A stretch of 64,000 bases of DNA from Limnohabitans kasalickyi (GTDB lineage Bacteria; Pseudomonadota; Gammaproteobacteria; Burkholderiales; Burkholderiaceae_C). Below the pieces are notes generated by a model. It made no database searches and was not told the DNA's origin. It saw only the letters and a program-made list of their open reading frames with translations. A program made the translations under genes and the position numbers. Positions 24,956-33,335 of the stretch are shown here, in pieces (position 1 is the first letter of the stretch; each line of letters starts with the position of its first letter). The stretch spans positions 434,001 to 498,000 of the forward strand of contig OZ248407.1 in assembly GCA_965234325.1 (NCBI GenBank), written 5' to 3'.

Positions 24956-26566
24956 TCACATGCGGGCCACGCCAAACGTGCTGGCGCGGGGTTGGCGGGC
25001 TGCGGCTTCCAAGCAGGTGTCGAGGCAAAAGCTCAGCACGCTGTGTGTGTCACGCGGGTCAATCACACCGTCGTCCAGCACCAGGCCGCTGGTGTGAAAG
25101 GCGTCGGCTTGTGCTTCAAACAGGGCCACGATCTTGTCGAACTGGGCTTGCATTTTTTCGGGGTCGGGTGTGATGCCTTTGCGGGCCATGCCCGCCTCGG
25201 CCACGATCTGCATGGTGCGGGCCGCTTGCTCGCCGCCCATCACCGCCGTCTTGGCCCCCGGCCAGCTGAACAAAAAGCGCGGTGCATAACCCCGCCCGCA
25301 CATGCCGTAGTTGCCTGCCCCAAACGAGGCCCCGCACTGTATGGTGATTTGCGGCACGGTGGCGTTGGTCACGGCCTGGATCATCTTGGAGCCGTGTTTG
25401 ATCATGCCGCCTTGCTCGCTGTCTTTGCCCACCATGTAGCCGGTGGTGTTTTGCAAATACACGATGGGGTGGCCCAGCTGGCACATCCACTGGATGAAGT
25501 GCGTGGCCTTGTTGGCCCCGGCCACATCAATCGGCCCGTTGTTGCTGATGATGCCCACCGCATGCCCGCCGATGCGCGCTTGGGCGCACACCGTGGCCGC
25601 GCCGAACAAAGGTTTGAATTCCAGAAAATCCGAGTCATCGACCAGACGCAAGATGACTTCGCGCATGTCGATCGGTTCGCGGTGGTGGGCTGGCATCAGG
25701 CCCAGCAGTTCTTCGGCGTCCCAGCGCGGGGGCTTGGCTTGTTTTTGTGTTGAGTGTGCAGTCCACTCCCAACGCGCCACCACATCGCGTGCGGTGCCCA
25801 GGGCATGGCGGTCGTCTTCGCACAGGTACTCGCCCAGACCCGACACGCTGGTGTGCATCTCGGCGCCGCCCAGTTCTTCTTCTGTCGCCACTTCGCCCGT
25901 GGCGGCTTTGAGCAAAGGCGGTCCCGCCAAAAAGGCCCGCGACCTGCCGCGCACCATGATGACGGTGTCAGAGAGGCCCGGCATGTAAGCCCCGCCTGCG
26001 GTGCCCGAGCCGTGTTGCACCGTGAGCACCGGCAGGCCCGCTGCCGACAGGCGCGCCAGGTTGCGAAACAAGCTGCCGCCCAGCACAAAGCCCTCGACCT
26101 TGTACTGCATCAGGTTGGCCCCAGCGCTTTCGACCAGGTGCACAAAGGGGAGTTTGTTTTCAAGGGCCAGCTCTTGCACACGCAAGATCTTTTCCAGACC
26201 CCGCGCCTGAATGGCTCCGGCCTCGATGCCCGAGTCGCTGGCCACCACCATGCAGCGCACACCACTGATGAAGCCAATGCCCGCAATCATGCCGCCGCCG
26301 GGCACCGACTTGGCCGGGTCGGGTGTGTCTTGCATAAAGCCCGCTAACGCACATAGCGGCAAGAAGGGTGCACCCGGGTCCAGCAGCAAGGCCACGCGTT
26401 CACGCGGCAGCAACTGCCCGCGTTTGTCGAACACGGGTTTGGACTGGGCCGAGGCAAGCGCTGCGCGGTCTTGCAGGGCATGCCACTGCGCCAGGCGGGC
26501 CAGCGCCGCCTCACGCCTTTGCTGCGCCACAGGGCTGTGCGGGTTCCAGATGGATTCGAAATTCAT
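24956..26566 (-). CDS. atuC: Acyl-CoA carboxylase beta (carboxyltransferase) subunit, geranyl-CoA type
   Basis: A 536 aa carboxyltransferase that moves CO2 from biotin to the acyl-CoA. Two crotonase-like halves are visible: N half with LVESAGANLMQYKVEGFV and GSGTAGGAYMPGLSD, C half with GIISNNGPIDVAGANKATHF, CGASFGAGNYGMCGRGY and AVMGGEQAAR. Length matches AtuC/LiuB (about 535-540). It pairs with the alpha subunit 3 kb downstream. The separation of alpha and beta by atuE, atuD and alkC is like the Pseudomonas atuC-D-E-F order apart from the extra repair gene. Confidence 0.83.
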   Translation of the reverse strand: MNFESIWNPHSPVAQQRREAALARLAQWHALQDRAALASAQSKPVFDKRGQLLPRERVALLLDPGAPFLPLCALAGFMQDTPDPAKSVPGGGMIAGIGFISGVRCMVVASDSGIEAGAIQARGLEKILRVQELALENKLPFVHLVESAGANLMQYKVEGFVLGGSLFRNLARLSAAGLPVLTVQHGSGTAGGAYMPGLSDTVIMVRGRSRAFLAGPPLLKAATGEVATEEELGGAEMHTSVSGLGEYLCEDDRHALGTARDVVARWEWTAHSTQKQAKPPRWDAEELLGLMPAHHREPIDMREVILRLVDDSDFLEFKPLFGAATVCAQARIGGHAVGIISNNGPIDVAGANKATHFIQWMCQLGHPIVYLQNTTGYMVGKDSEQGGMIKHGSKMIQAVTNATVPQITIQCGASFGAGNYGMCGRGYAPRFLFSWPGAKTAVMGGEQAARTMQIVAEAGMARKGITPDPEKMQAQFDKIVALFEAQADAFHTSGLVLDDGVIDPRDTHSVLSFCLDTCLEAAARQPRASTFGVARM

Positions 26567-27456
26567 TGGAATACCTTGGGGGTCACGGCGCGGTGAAAGC
26601 CGTTAAACGGTTTGACCGCATCGCGTGTTTGCACATCGGCTTGGGCCACACCTTGCTGCCAGCCCATGCGCATTTGCGGGCGGGCACCGTCCACACGCAG
26701 CACTGTGCCGCTGATGAAACTCGCTGCGGGTGACAACAAAAACACAATCGCTGCTGAGGTTTCGGCCTCGGTGCCAAAGCGGCCTTGTGGCACCGTGTTG
26801 CGCATTTCGCGCAGCATGGGCCCGGCCTCGGGTGGGTAGTGGTCCATGCCGCTGCTGGCGATGTAGCCTGGGGCTACGGCGTTCACACGCACGCCCTGAG
26901 CGGCCCACTCGAGCGCAGCGGTCTCGGTGAAGCTGACCATGCCCGCCCGCGCTGCGCCGCTGTGGCCCATGCCGGGCATCGAGCCCCACATGTCGGCCAC
27001 GATGTTGACCACCGCGCCGCCGTGCGCTTGCATGCTTTGGTTGAAGCATTCCCGCGCCACCAAAAAGCCACCGGTGAGGTTGGTGTCGATCACCGCCTGC
27101 CAGCCCTTGGCGCTGGTCTTGGCCAAGGGCGAGATGTATTGACCGCCCGCGTTGTTGACCAAGCCATGGAGGCGCCCGTGCTGCTGCACCACCTGCGAGA
27201 CCATCGCTTTGACATCGTCTTCGCGCCGGATGTCGCAGCTGTGCCAGCTGGCTTGGCCGCCGTCGCCGGTGATCTCTTGTGCAGTGTTTGAAAGCTTTTC
27301 AGGATTACGGCCGACTAGCACCACCTGCGCGCCTAGGCTGGCCAGCTCGTGCGCGGTGCAGCGTCCAATGCCAGAGCCGCCGCCGGTGACCAGGATGACT
27401 TGCCCGCTCAGCAGGTCGGGTGCAAAGACGGATTGGTAAGGTGTGGCGGGTTTCAT
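26563..27456 (-). CDS. Short-chain dehydrogenase/reductase (AtuB/AtuG or trans-2-enoyl-CoA reductase-like)
   Basis: A 297 aa SDR with the NAD(P) motif VTGGGSGIGR and NNAG. The expected YxxxK catalytic pair is not in its usual form: around residues 165-172 the sequence is HSGAARAG, so Ser166 and Arg170 occupy the usual positions. The HSGAARAG pattern is typical of peroxisomal trans-2-enoyl-CoA reductase-like SDRs. In the Atu cluster one or two SDRs (AtuB, AtuG) are thought to oxidise the alcohol/aldehyde. The start at 27456 gives MKPATPYQ; both ends overlap neighbours by 4 bp. Confidence 0.75.
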   Translation of the reverse strand: MKPATPYQSVFAPDLLSGQVILVTGGGSGIGRCTAHELASLGAQVVLVGRNPEKLSNTAQEITGDGGQASWHSCDIRREDDVKAMVSQVVQQHGRLHGLVNNAGGQYISPLAKTSAKGWQAVIDTNLTGGFLVARECFNQSMQAHGGAVVNIVADMWGSMPGMGHSGAARAGMVSFTETAALEWAAQGVRVNAVAPGYIASSGMDHYPPEAGPMLREMRNTVPQGRFGTEAETSAAIVFLLSPAASFISGTVLRVDGARPQMRMGWQQGVAQADVQTRDAVKPFNGFHRAVTPKVFQ

Positions 27457-28175
27457 GTGGGGTCTCTCAAAAACAGGGCCAAGGCGGCCTCGGTCAAATC
27501 GTCCAGCGAGGCGCGTGGGGCACTGGGTGCTGGCGCTTTCGCCGCCGTTTGGACCGAGCGCATGGATGCGCGCTTGGCCGCAGTTGGGGTCAGGGTCTGG
27601 CTGGTCGGTTGGTACCACTGCACCGCCCAGTTCAAAGCGCCAAAAATCATCAGTCGGGCCAAACCTACGGGGGCTTGCAGTTGCCCGCTGTCATGCAGCG
27701 CTTGCAGCACGGGCGTCCAGGCGGCTTCGTAGTTGTCCTTGATTTGCGTGATGGTTTGGCGTTGTTCGGCGTTGAGTGACCGCCACTCGTAAAGCATCAC
27801 CGGAATGAAATCGCTGTTGGGCCCCAGCAGCACATCGAACTGGTTGCGGATCAGGGCGCGAAGTTGTGCGCGTGGGGGCAGGTCATCCGGCAGGTCAGCG
27901 CAAGCAGCCGTTTGCCGATGGCTTGCTTGCTTCATGCCTTCGACCATCACCGCCAACAAGAGGTCTTGTTTGTTGCCAAAGTGGTAGAAGGGTGAGCCCG
28001 ATTGCATACCCACTTTGGCGGCAATTTCGCGCGTGCTGGTGGCGTCGTAACCCTTGAGCTTGAACAGTTGCGCAGCAGCCGAAATCAGCGCCTGGCGGCG
28101 GTTGCCATCGTCGCGCTCGCCCTCGGTCTTTTTAGGGCGGCCGCGTGCGCGTTTGGGTTCAGCCAGCTCGGTCAT
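27453..28175 (-). CDS. TetR-family regulator of the locus (AtuR-like)
   Basis: A 240 aa TetR protein. The N-terminal tail is basic and Arg/Lys/Pro-rich (KRARGRPKKTEG, an AT-hook-like stretch). The helix-turn-helix segment reads STREIAAKVGMQSGSPFYHF, followed by the TetR helix KQDLLLAVMVEGM. The ligand domain ends in a variable Ala/Thr-rich C terminus. It is encoded inside the operon, 4 nt after the first dehydrogenase gene and overlapping the SDR, so it probably autoregulates from the promoter near 29.4 kb. The ligand is presumably an acyl-CoA (inference). Confidence 0.88.
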   Translation of the reverse strand: MTELAEPKRARGRPKKTEGERDDGNRRQALISAAAQLFKLKGYDATSTREIAAKVGMQSGSPFYHFGNKQDLLLAVMVEGMKQASHRQTAACADLPDDLPPRAQLRALIRNQFDVLLGPNSDFIPVMLYEWRSLNAEQRQTITQIKDNYEAAWTPVLQALHDSGQLQAPVGLARLMIFGALNWAVQWYQPTSQTLTPTAAKRASMRSVQTAAKAPAPSAPRASLDDLTEAALALFLRDPT

Positions 28176-28179
28176 GCGC

Positions 28180-29343
28180 TCAGCGCCCCGCCAAACCCAT
28201 GCTGCGCGAGATCACTTCTTTCATGATCTCGTTGGTGCCGCCGTAGATGCGTTGCACGCGGGCGTCGGCATAGGCGCGGGTGATGGGGTATTCCCACATG
28301 TAGCCGTAGCCGCCGTGCAGCTGCACGCATTCGTCCATCACCTTGCACTGCAAATCCGAGCACCAGTACTTGGCCATGCTTGCCGTCGCCGTGTCGAGTT
28401 TGTCTTGCAACAGCAACTCGCTGCATTTGTCCACAAACACACGCGCCACCTGCACTTCGGTCTGCAACTCAGCCAAGGTGTAGCGAGTGTTTTGGTAGTT
28501 GCCCACGGCCTGGCCAAACACCTTGCGATCTTTCACGTACTGCACCGTCCAGTCAATCGCCGCTTGCGCTGCAGCGATGCCGCCAATCGCGATTTGCAGG
28601 CGCTCCCAAGGCAGTTGCTCCATCAGGCAAATGAAGCCCTTGCCTTGCATGGCCGTGCCGCCCAGCAGCTGGTCGGCGCTGACCTTGACGTTGTCAAAAA
28701 ACAATTCGGATGTGTCCTGCGCTTTGAGGCCCAGTTTCTTCAAGCGCTTGCCTTTTTCAAAGCCGGGTGTGCCGCTCTCGATCAAAAACAAGCTGGTGCC
28801 TTTGGCACCTGCAGCCGGGTCGGTCTTGGCCACCAGAATGACCAAGTCGGCATGCCAGCCGTTGGTGATAAAGGTCTTGCTGCCGTTGATGAGGTAAGTA
28901 CCGTCCGCTTGCAACATTGCAGTGGTTTTGACGCCTTGCAGGTCCGAGCCCGCCGCCGGTTCGCTCATGGCGATCGCGCCCACCATCTCGCCGCTGGCCA
29001 GCTTGGGCAGGTACTTTTGCTTTTGGGCTTCGGTGCCGTAATGCAGGATGTAGGGCGCGACGATCTCGCTGTGCAGGCCATAGCCAATGCCGGTGAAACC
29101 TGCGCGAGACAACTCTTCCATCTGCACCACCGAATACAGCTTGTCTGCGTCTGAGCCGCCATAGGCCTCGGGCAAGGTCATGCACAAAAAGCCGTTTTCA
29201 CCGGCTTTATTCCACACAGCGCGGTCCACATAGCCTTGCTCTTCCCAAGCGTCGTGGTGGGGTGCGATTTCTTTGTCCATGAAGCGGCGAAAGCTGTCGC
29301 GAAAAGCTTCGTGGTCAGGCGTGAAAAGCGTGCGTTCAATCAT
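28180..29343 (-). CDS. Acyl-CoA dehydrogenase
   Basis: A 387 aa dehydrogenase, first gene of the minus-strand catabolic operon. It has the FAD loop AIAMSEPAAGSDLQGVKT, the YLINGSKTFITNGWHAD segment, the Arg/Gln-rich QLPWERLQIAIGG helix and the C-terminal QLHGGYGYMWEYPITRAYAD. It ends YGGTNEIMKEVISRSMGL, the typical long-chain type end in which the adjacent Glu serves as base in some members. The start at 29343 (MIERTLFTPDHE) is preferred over the ATG at 29358, as homologues begin there. It is divergent from the thiolase across a 120 bp promoter region. Confidence 0.88.
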   Translation of the reverse strand: MIERTLFTPDHEAFRDSFRRFMDKEIAPHHDAWEEQGYVDRAVWNKAGENGFLCMTLPEAYGGSDADKLYSVVQMEELSRAGFTGIGYGLHSEIVAPYILHYGTEAQKQKYLPKLASGEMVGAIAMSEPAAGSDLQGVKTTAMLQADGTYLINGSKTFITNGWHADLVILVAKTDPAAGAKGTSLFLIESGTPGFEKGKRLKKLGLKAQDTSELFFDNVKVSADQLLGGTAMQGKGFICLMEQLPWERLQIAIGGIAAAQAAIDWTVQYVKDRKVFGQAVGNYQNTRYTLAELQTEVQVARVFVDKCSELLLQDKLDTATASMAKYWCSDLQCKVMDECVQLHGGYGYMWEYPITRAYADARVQRIYGGTNEIMKEVISRSMGLAGR

Positions 29344-29376
29344 GGCGGTTCCTTGCAAAAAACTAGGGTTTATTTA

Positions 29377-29396
29377 TACAGAGCGTTTGCTTTGTA
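29377..29396. promoter_or_regulatory. Candidate TetR operator in the divergent promoter region
   Basis: TACAGAGC-GTTT-GCTTTGTA is a 20 bp palindrome with 7 of 8 arm positions matching. It overlaps promoter-like elements of both directions: TATACT at 29402-29407 for the thiolase, and TTTACA/TAAATA-like elements for the dehydrogenase operon on the minus strand. Its place and size suit the TetR protein encoded at 27453-28175; binding is inferred. Confidence 0.5.
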
Positions 29397-29463
29397 AAAA
29401 GTATACTGATTCGAAATTCCCGCAACACAGGGTCTAACCCTTGATGACATTCAGGAGACATTC

Positions 29464-30669
29464 ATGAGCGAAGCATTTGTTTACGACGCCATACGCACAC
29501 CGCGTGGCAAAGGCAAAAAAGACGGCAGCCTGCACGAGGTCAAGCCCATCAGCTTGCTGTCGGGTGTGCTGCGCGAGCTGCAAAGCCGTAACCAGTTCGA
29601 CACCGCTGCGGTAGACGACGTGGTCATGGGCGTGGTCTCGCCCATTGGCGAGCAGGGCTCGGTCATCCCCAAAGTGGCGGCGCTGGCTGCCGGTTGGGAC
29701 TGGCGCTGCTCGGGCGTACAGCTCAACCGTTTTTGCGCTTCGGGTTTAGAAGCCGTCAACATGGCCGCCATGAAAGTGCGCAGCGGTTGGGAAGACCTGG
29801 TCGTGGCCGGTGGCTTAGAGAGCATGAGTCGTGTGCCGATTGGCTCCGACGGCGGCGCTTGGGCGCAAGACCCCGAGACCAACAGCGCCACGCTGTTTGT
29901 GCCGCAAGGCATTGGTGCTGACCTGATCGCCACCATGAGCGGTTTCAGTCGTCACGATGTCGATGCGTTTGCGGTCGAATCGCAAAAGCGCGCCACGGCC
30001 GCGCGTGCAGCGGGTTACTTCGATGGCTCGGTGGTGCCGGTCAAAGACAAGCTTGGCCAGGTCATCCTGGCGCAAGACGAATTCATCAAACCCAGCACCA
30101 CGGTGGAAACACTGGGCGGCCTGAAAGCCTCGTTCGAGCAACTGGGGGCCATGGGCTTTGACGCGGTGGCTTTGCAGCGCTACCCGCAGGTTGAGCGCAT
30201 CCACCATGTGCACCACGCAGGCAACTCGTCGGGCATCGTGGACGGCGCAGCAGCAGTGCTGATCGGCTCGGAAGCCGCAGGCAAAACCCATGGCCTGACG
30301 CCACGCGCCCGCATCGTGTCGGTGGCCTTGTCGGGCGCCGACCCGACCATCATGCTGACGGGCCCCATGCCTGCCGCGCGTAAGGCGCTGGCCAAGGCTG
30401 GTTTGACGATTGACCAGATCGACCTGTTTGAGATCAACGAAGCCTTTGCCGCCGTGCCCATGAAGTTCATGCAAGAGATGGGTGTGCCGCACGACAAGGT
30501 GAACGTGAACGGCGGCGCGATTGCCATGGGCCACCCGTTGGGGGCCACGGGCGCAATGATCATTGGCATCTTGATTGACGAGTTGCACCGCCGCAAGTTG
30601 CGTTACGGCATGGCCACTTTGTGTGTGGGTGGCGGCATGGGCATCGCCACCATCATTGAACGCGTTTGA
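29464..30669 (+). CDS. Acetyl-CoA acyltransferase (thiolase)
   Basis: A 401 aa degradative-type thiolase. Catalytic features: nucleophilic Cys in NRFCASGLEAV, NEAFAAVP, the His in GGAIAMGHPLGATG and the second Cys in LCVGGGMG. It cleaves 3-ketoacyl-CoA to acetyl-CoA and a shortened acyl-CoA. It is preceded by CAGGAGAC 6-10 nt before the ATG and is followed after 16 nt by the FadB-like gene, so both form the beta-oxidation arm of the locus, divergent from the dehydrogenase operon and probably under the same TetR control. Confidence 0.92.
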   Translation: MSEAFVYDAIRTPRGKGKKDGSLHEVKPISLLSGVLRELQSRNQFDTAAVDDVVMGVVSPIGEQGSVIPKVAALAAGWDWRCSGVQLNRFCASGLEAVNMAAMKVRSGWEDLVVAGGLESMSRVPIGSDGGAWAQDPETNSATLFVPQGIGADLIATMSGFSRHDVDAFAVESQKRATAARAAGYFDGSVVPVKDKLGQVILAQDEFIKPSTTVETLGGLKASFEQLGAMGFDAVALQRYPQVERIHHVHHAGNSSGIVDGAAAVLIGSEAAGKTHGLTPRARIVSVALSGADPTIMLTGPMPAARKALAKAGLTIDQIDLFEINEAFAAVPMKFMQEMGVPHDKVNVNGGAIAMGHPLGATGAMIIGILIDELHRRKLRYGMATLCVGGGMGIATIIERV

Positions 30670-30685
30670 TTGGGGAAAGAACACC

Positions 30686-32854
30686 ATGAGCAACATCATT
30701 TTGAAAACACTGCGCTACGAACTGGCGGATGGCATCGCCACCCTCACCTTTGACGAGCAGGGCTCGCCGGTCAACACCATGTGCCTGCAATGGCAAGAAG
30801 ACTTTGCGCAAGCGACCGAGCAAGTGCTGAAAGACAAGGCAGGCCTGAAAGGCATCGTTTTGGCTTCGGCCAAGACCACCTTCTTTGCCGGCGCTGACCT
30901 CAAGGGCGTGATGCGCTCGCAGGCCACAGACGGGCCGCGTGTCTTTGCTGAAATTCAGCGCATCAAACAATGCTTTCGCACGCTTGAAACACAAGGCGTG
31001 CCCGTGGTCACTTGCCTCAATGGTTCGGCCTTAGGCGGTGGTTGGGAAGTGGCGTTGGTGGGGCATCACCGCATTGCCACGCGCAACCCGAAAACCCAAT
31101 TGGGCTTGCCCGAAATCACGCTGGGTTTGATTCCTGGTGCGGGTGGCATCACCAAGATGACCCGTGTGTTGGGCCTGCTGGCCGCGCAGCCCTATGTGTT
31201 GGAGAGCAAATTGTTTGGCCCCGACGAAGCGGTCAAGCTGGGTTTGGTCCACGAGTTGGTGGACAACGACGCGCAATTGCGTGAGCGCGCGCTGGCCTAC
31301 ATCGCCGCATCCCAAGGCCAGCCCGAAGCCGCCCAGCATGTCTGGGACCGCAAGGATTACAAGATGCCTGGCGGCACGCCGAGCAACCCCAAGATTGCTG
31401 GCATGCTGAGCGTGGCCCCAGCCGTGCTCAAGCAAAAAACACGCGGCTTGTACCCTGCCCCTGAAGCCGCGTTGGCGGCCATGGTCGAAGGCGCGATGGT
31501 GGATTTTGACACGGCCATGCGCATCGAGACCCGCCACCTTGCGGGCTTGTTGACCAGCCAAGTGGCGCGCAACATGATCAACACCTTCTTCTTCAACATG
31601 AACAGCATCAAGGGCGGCCAAAGTCGCCCCAAAGATGTGCCGCGCTACAAGCCACAAAAGGTGGGCATTTTGGGGGCGGGCATGATGGGCTCGGGCATCG
31701 CTTACTCGCAAGCCAGCCGAGGCATCGCCACCGTGCTGAAAGATGTGAGCGCCGAGGCCGCTGAAAAAGGCAAGGCCTACAGCCACAAGCTCACCCAAAA
31801 ACGCGTGGACAAAGGCAGCATGTCTGCCGACAAACAAGCGGCCTTGTTGTCACTGATCCAGCCCACGGCCAGTGCCGCAGACCTGAAGGGTTGTGACCTG
31901 ATCATCGAAGCCGTGTTTGAAAACCGCGAACTCAAAGCCCGCGTCACGCAAGAGGCCGAGCCCATGCTGGTCGAAGGCGGCTTCTTTGCCAGCAACACCT
32001 CGACCTTGCCCATCAGCGGCTTGGCCACGGCCAGCGCCAACGCGAATAAATTTGTCGGCATCCACTTCTTCAGCCCCGTCGACAAGATGAAACTGGTGGA
32101 GATCATTCGCGGTGCACAGACCGATGACGAGACCATTGCCCGTGCGTACGACTACGTGCAGGCGCTGGGCAAGCTGCCGATCGTGGTGAACGACTCGCGT
32201 GGCTTCTACACCAGCCGCACCTTTGGCACCTTTGTGATGGAAGGCGCGGCCATGCTGGGCGAGGGCATCCCCGCCCCCGTGATCGAGAACCTGGCCATGC
32301 AAGTGGGCATGCCGGTCGGCCCACTGGCCGTGCTGGATGAAACCGCGCTGTCGCTGTCGGTCCATGTGCTGGACCAGACCCGCGAAGACTTTGCCAAAGA
32401 AGGCAAGGTGCACATCGCCACGCCCGGTGAGCTGTTTGTCGAGCGCATGGTGAAAGAACTCAAGCGTCCCGGCCGCGCCGCAGGGGGTGGTTTTTACGAC
32501 TACCCCGCGGGCCAGAAAAAAGTGCTGTGGCCCGAACTCAAAACCCGCTTTGAAAAAGCCGACGTGGCCTACAGCCTGCAAGACATCAAAGACCGCCTGC
32601 TGTACCGCCAAGCTGTGGAGACCGCTCGTTGTCTGCAAGAAGGCGTGCTCACCTCGGTGCACGACGGCAACATCGGCTCGATCTTCGGCATTGGCTTTCC
32701 GGCTTGGACGGGTGGCGCGCTGCAATTCATCTACGCCCAAGGTGTGGATGTGTTTGCCAAACGCTGTAGCGAACTCGCGGCGTTGTACGGCTCGGGCTTT
32801 GCGCTCACCGATGCGGTGATGGCGAGCTTGAAGCAGCATCAGCCGGTGTATTGA
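30686..32854 (+). CDS. Bifunctional enoyl-CoA hydratase / 3-hydroxyacyl-CoA dehydrogenase (FadB/FadJ-like)
   Basis: A 722 aa fusion. The N-terminal crotonase domain (residues about 1-190) has FFAGADLKG and NGSALGGGWEVAL. The central NAD-binding domain starts near residue 325 with GILGAGMMGSGIAY. The C-terminal dehydrogenase domains include HFFSPVDKMKLVEIIRG and NDSRGFYTSR. The ATG at 30686 follows GGGGAAAG; an upstream in-frame ATG at 30575 lies inside the thiolase gene and is rejected. It catalyses two consecutive beta-oxidation steps before the thiolase and is probably dedicated to branched acyl-CoAs of this locus. Confidence 0.9.
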   Translation: MSNIILKTLRYELADGIATLTFDEQGSPVNTMCLQWQEDFAQATEQVLKDKAGLKGIVLASAKTTFFAGADLKGVMRSQATDGPRVFAEIQRIKQCFRTLETQGVPVVTCLNGSALGGGWEVALVGHHRIATRNPKTQLGLPEITLGLIPGAGGITKMTRVLGLLAAQPYVLESKLFGPDEAVKLGLVHELVDNDAQLRERALAYIAASQGQPEAAQHVWDRKDYKMPGGTPSNPKIAGMLSVAPAVLKQKTRGLYPAPEAALAAMVEGAMVDFDTAMRIETRHLAGLLTSQVARNMINTFFFNMNSIKGGQSRPKDVPRYKPQKVGILGAGMMGSGIAYSQASRGIATVLKDVSAEAAEKGKAYSHKLTQKRVDKGSMSADKQAALLSLIQPTASAADLKGCDLIIEAVFENRELKARVTQEAEPMLVEGGFFASNTSTLPISGLATASANANKFVGIHFFSPVDKMKLVEIIRGAQTDDETIARAYDYVQALGKLPIVVNDSRGFYTSRTFGTFVMEGAAMLGEGIPAPVIENLAMQVGMPVGPLAVLDETALSLSVHVLDQTREDFAKEGKVHIATPGELFVERMVKELKRPGRAAGGGFYDYPAGQKKVLWPELKTRFEKADVAYSLQDIKDRLLYRQAVETARCLQEGVLTSVHDGNIGSIFGIGFPAWTGGALQFIYAQGVDVFAKRCSELAALYGSGFALTDAVMASLKQHQPVY

Positions 32855-32873
32855 AGACGGTGAAGGACTGCGT

Positions 32874-33335
32874 GTGATCACTGAAATTTCAATCAAGCTG
32901 GGCTTGGCGTTGCTCTCGGGCATCGTGCTGGGCATGAACCGCTGGATACACCACAAATCGGCTGGGGTGCGCACGCATTCGCTGGTGGCGCTGGGTTCGG
33001 CCCTGGTGATGTTGCTGATTGCGGGCTTTCCTGGCTTTGATGCGCAAGCGGTGAGCCGTGTGTTGCAAGGCTTGATCACGGGCATTGGATTTTTGGGCGC
33101 AGGCGTCATCGTGCGCAATGAGCACTCTCAAAACATCCACGGTTTGACCACCGCGGCCAGTTTGTGGGCGTGCGCCATTTTGGGGGCGACATTTGGCGCT
33201 GGTTTTTACGAGGTGGGGGCGTGTGCGTTGGCGGCCATGTTGTTGATTTTGGTGTTGGGTGGGCCGCTGGAGCAGCTGGCAAAAAGGATGTTTCATGGAC
33301 GCTCTGAAGACAAGAAAAATGATGCCGATGCCTGA
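32874..33335 (+). CDS. MgtC/SapB family membrane protein
   Basis: A 153 aa integral membrane protein of the MgtC/SapB type, with four predicted helices and the motif pairs SGIVLGMNRW, GLITGIGFLGAGVIVR and GLTTAASLWACAILGATFG. The C terminus is short and hydrophilic, without the ACT-like domain of Salmonella MgtC. The family is linked to magnesium and pH homeostasis; the role here is unknown. A GTG start at 32874 is used. It lies 19 nt after the fadB-like gene, and its 3' end overlaps the following binding-protein gene by about 40 nt. Confidence 0.85.
   Translation: MITEISIKLGLALLSGIVLGMNRWIHHKSAGVRTHSLVALGSALVMLLIAGFPGFDAQAVSRVLQGLITGIGFLGAGVIVRNEHSQNIHGLTTAASLWACAILGATFGAGFYEVGACALAAMLLILVLGGPLEQLAKRMFHGRSEDKKNDADA

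Noticed and set aside
19805..26566. Leucine-degradation (liu) methylcrotonyl-CoA carboxylase operon
   Set aside because: The carboxylase subunits alone would allow it, but AtuA, the AtuD-like dehydrogenase and the C-D-E-F gene order fit the terpene pathway better; no isovaleryl-CoA-dehydrogenase/MerR-type liu arrangement is seen. Phylogeny is needed to settle it.
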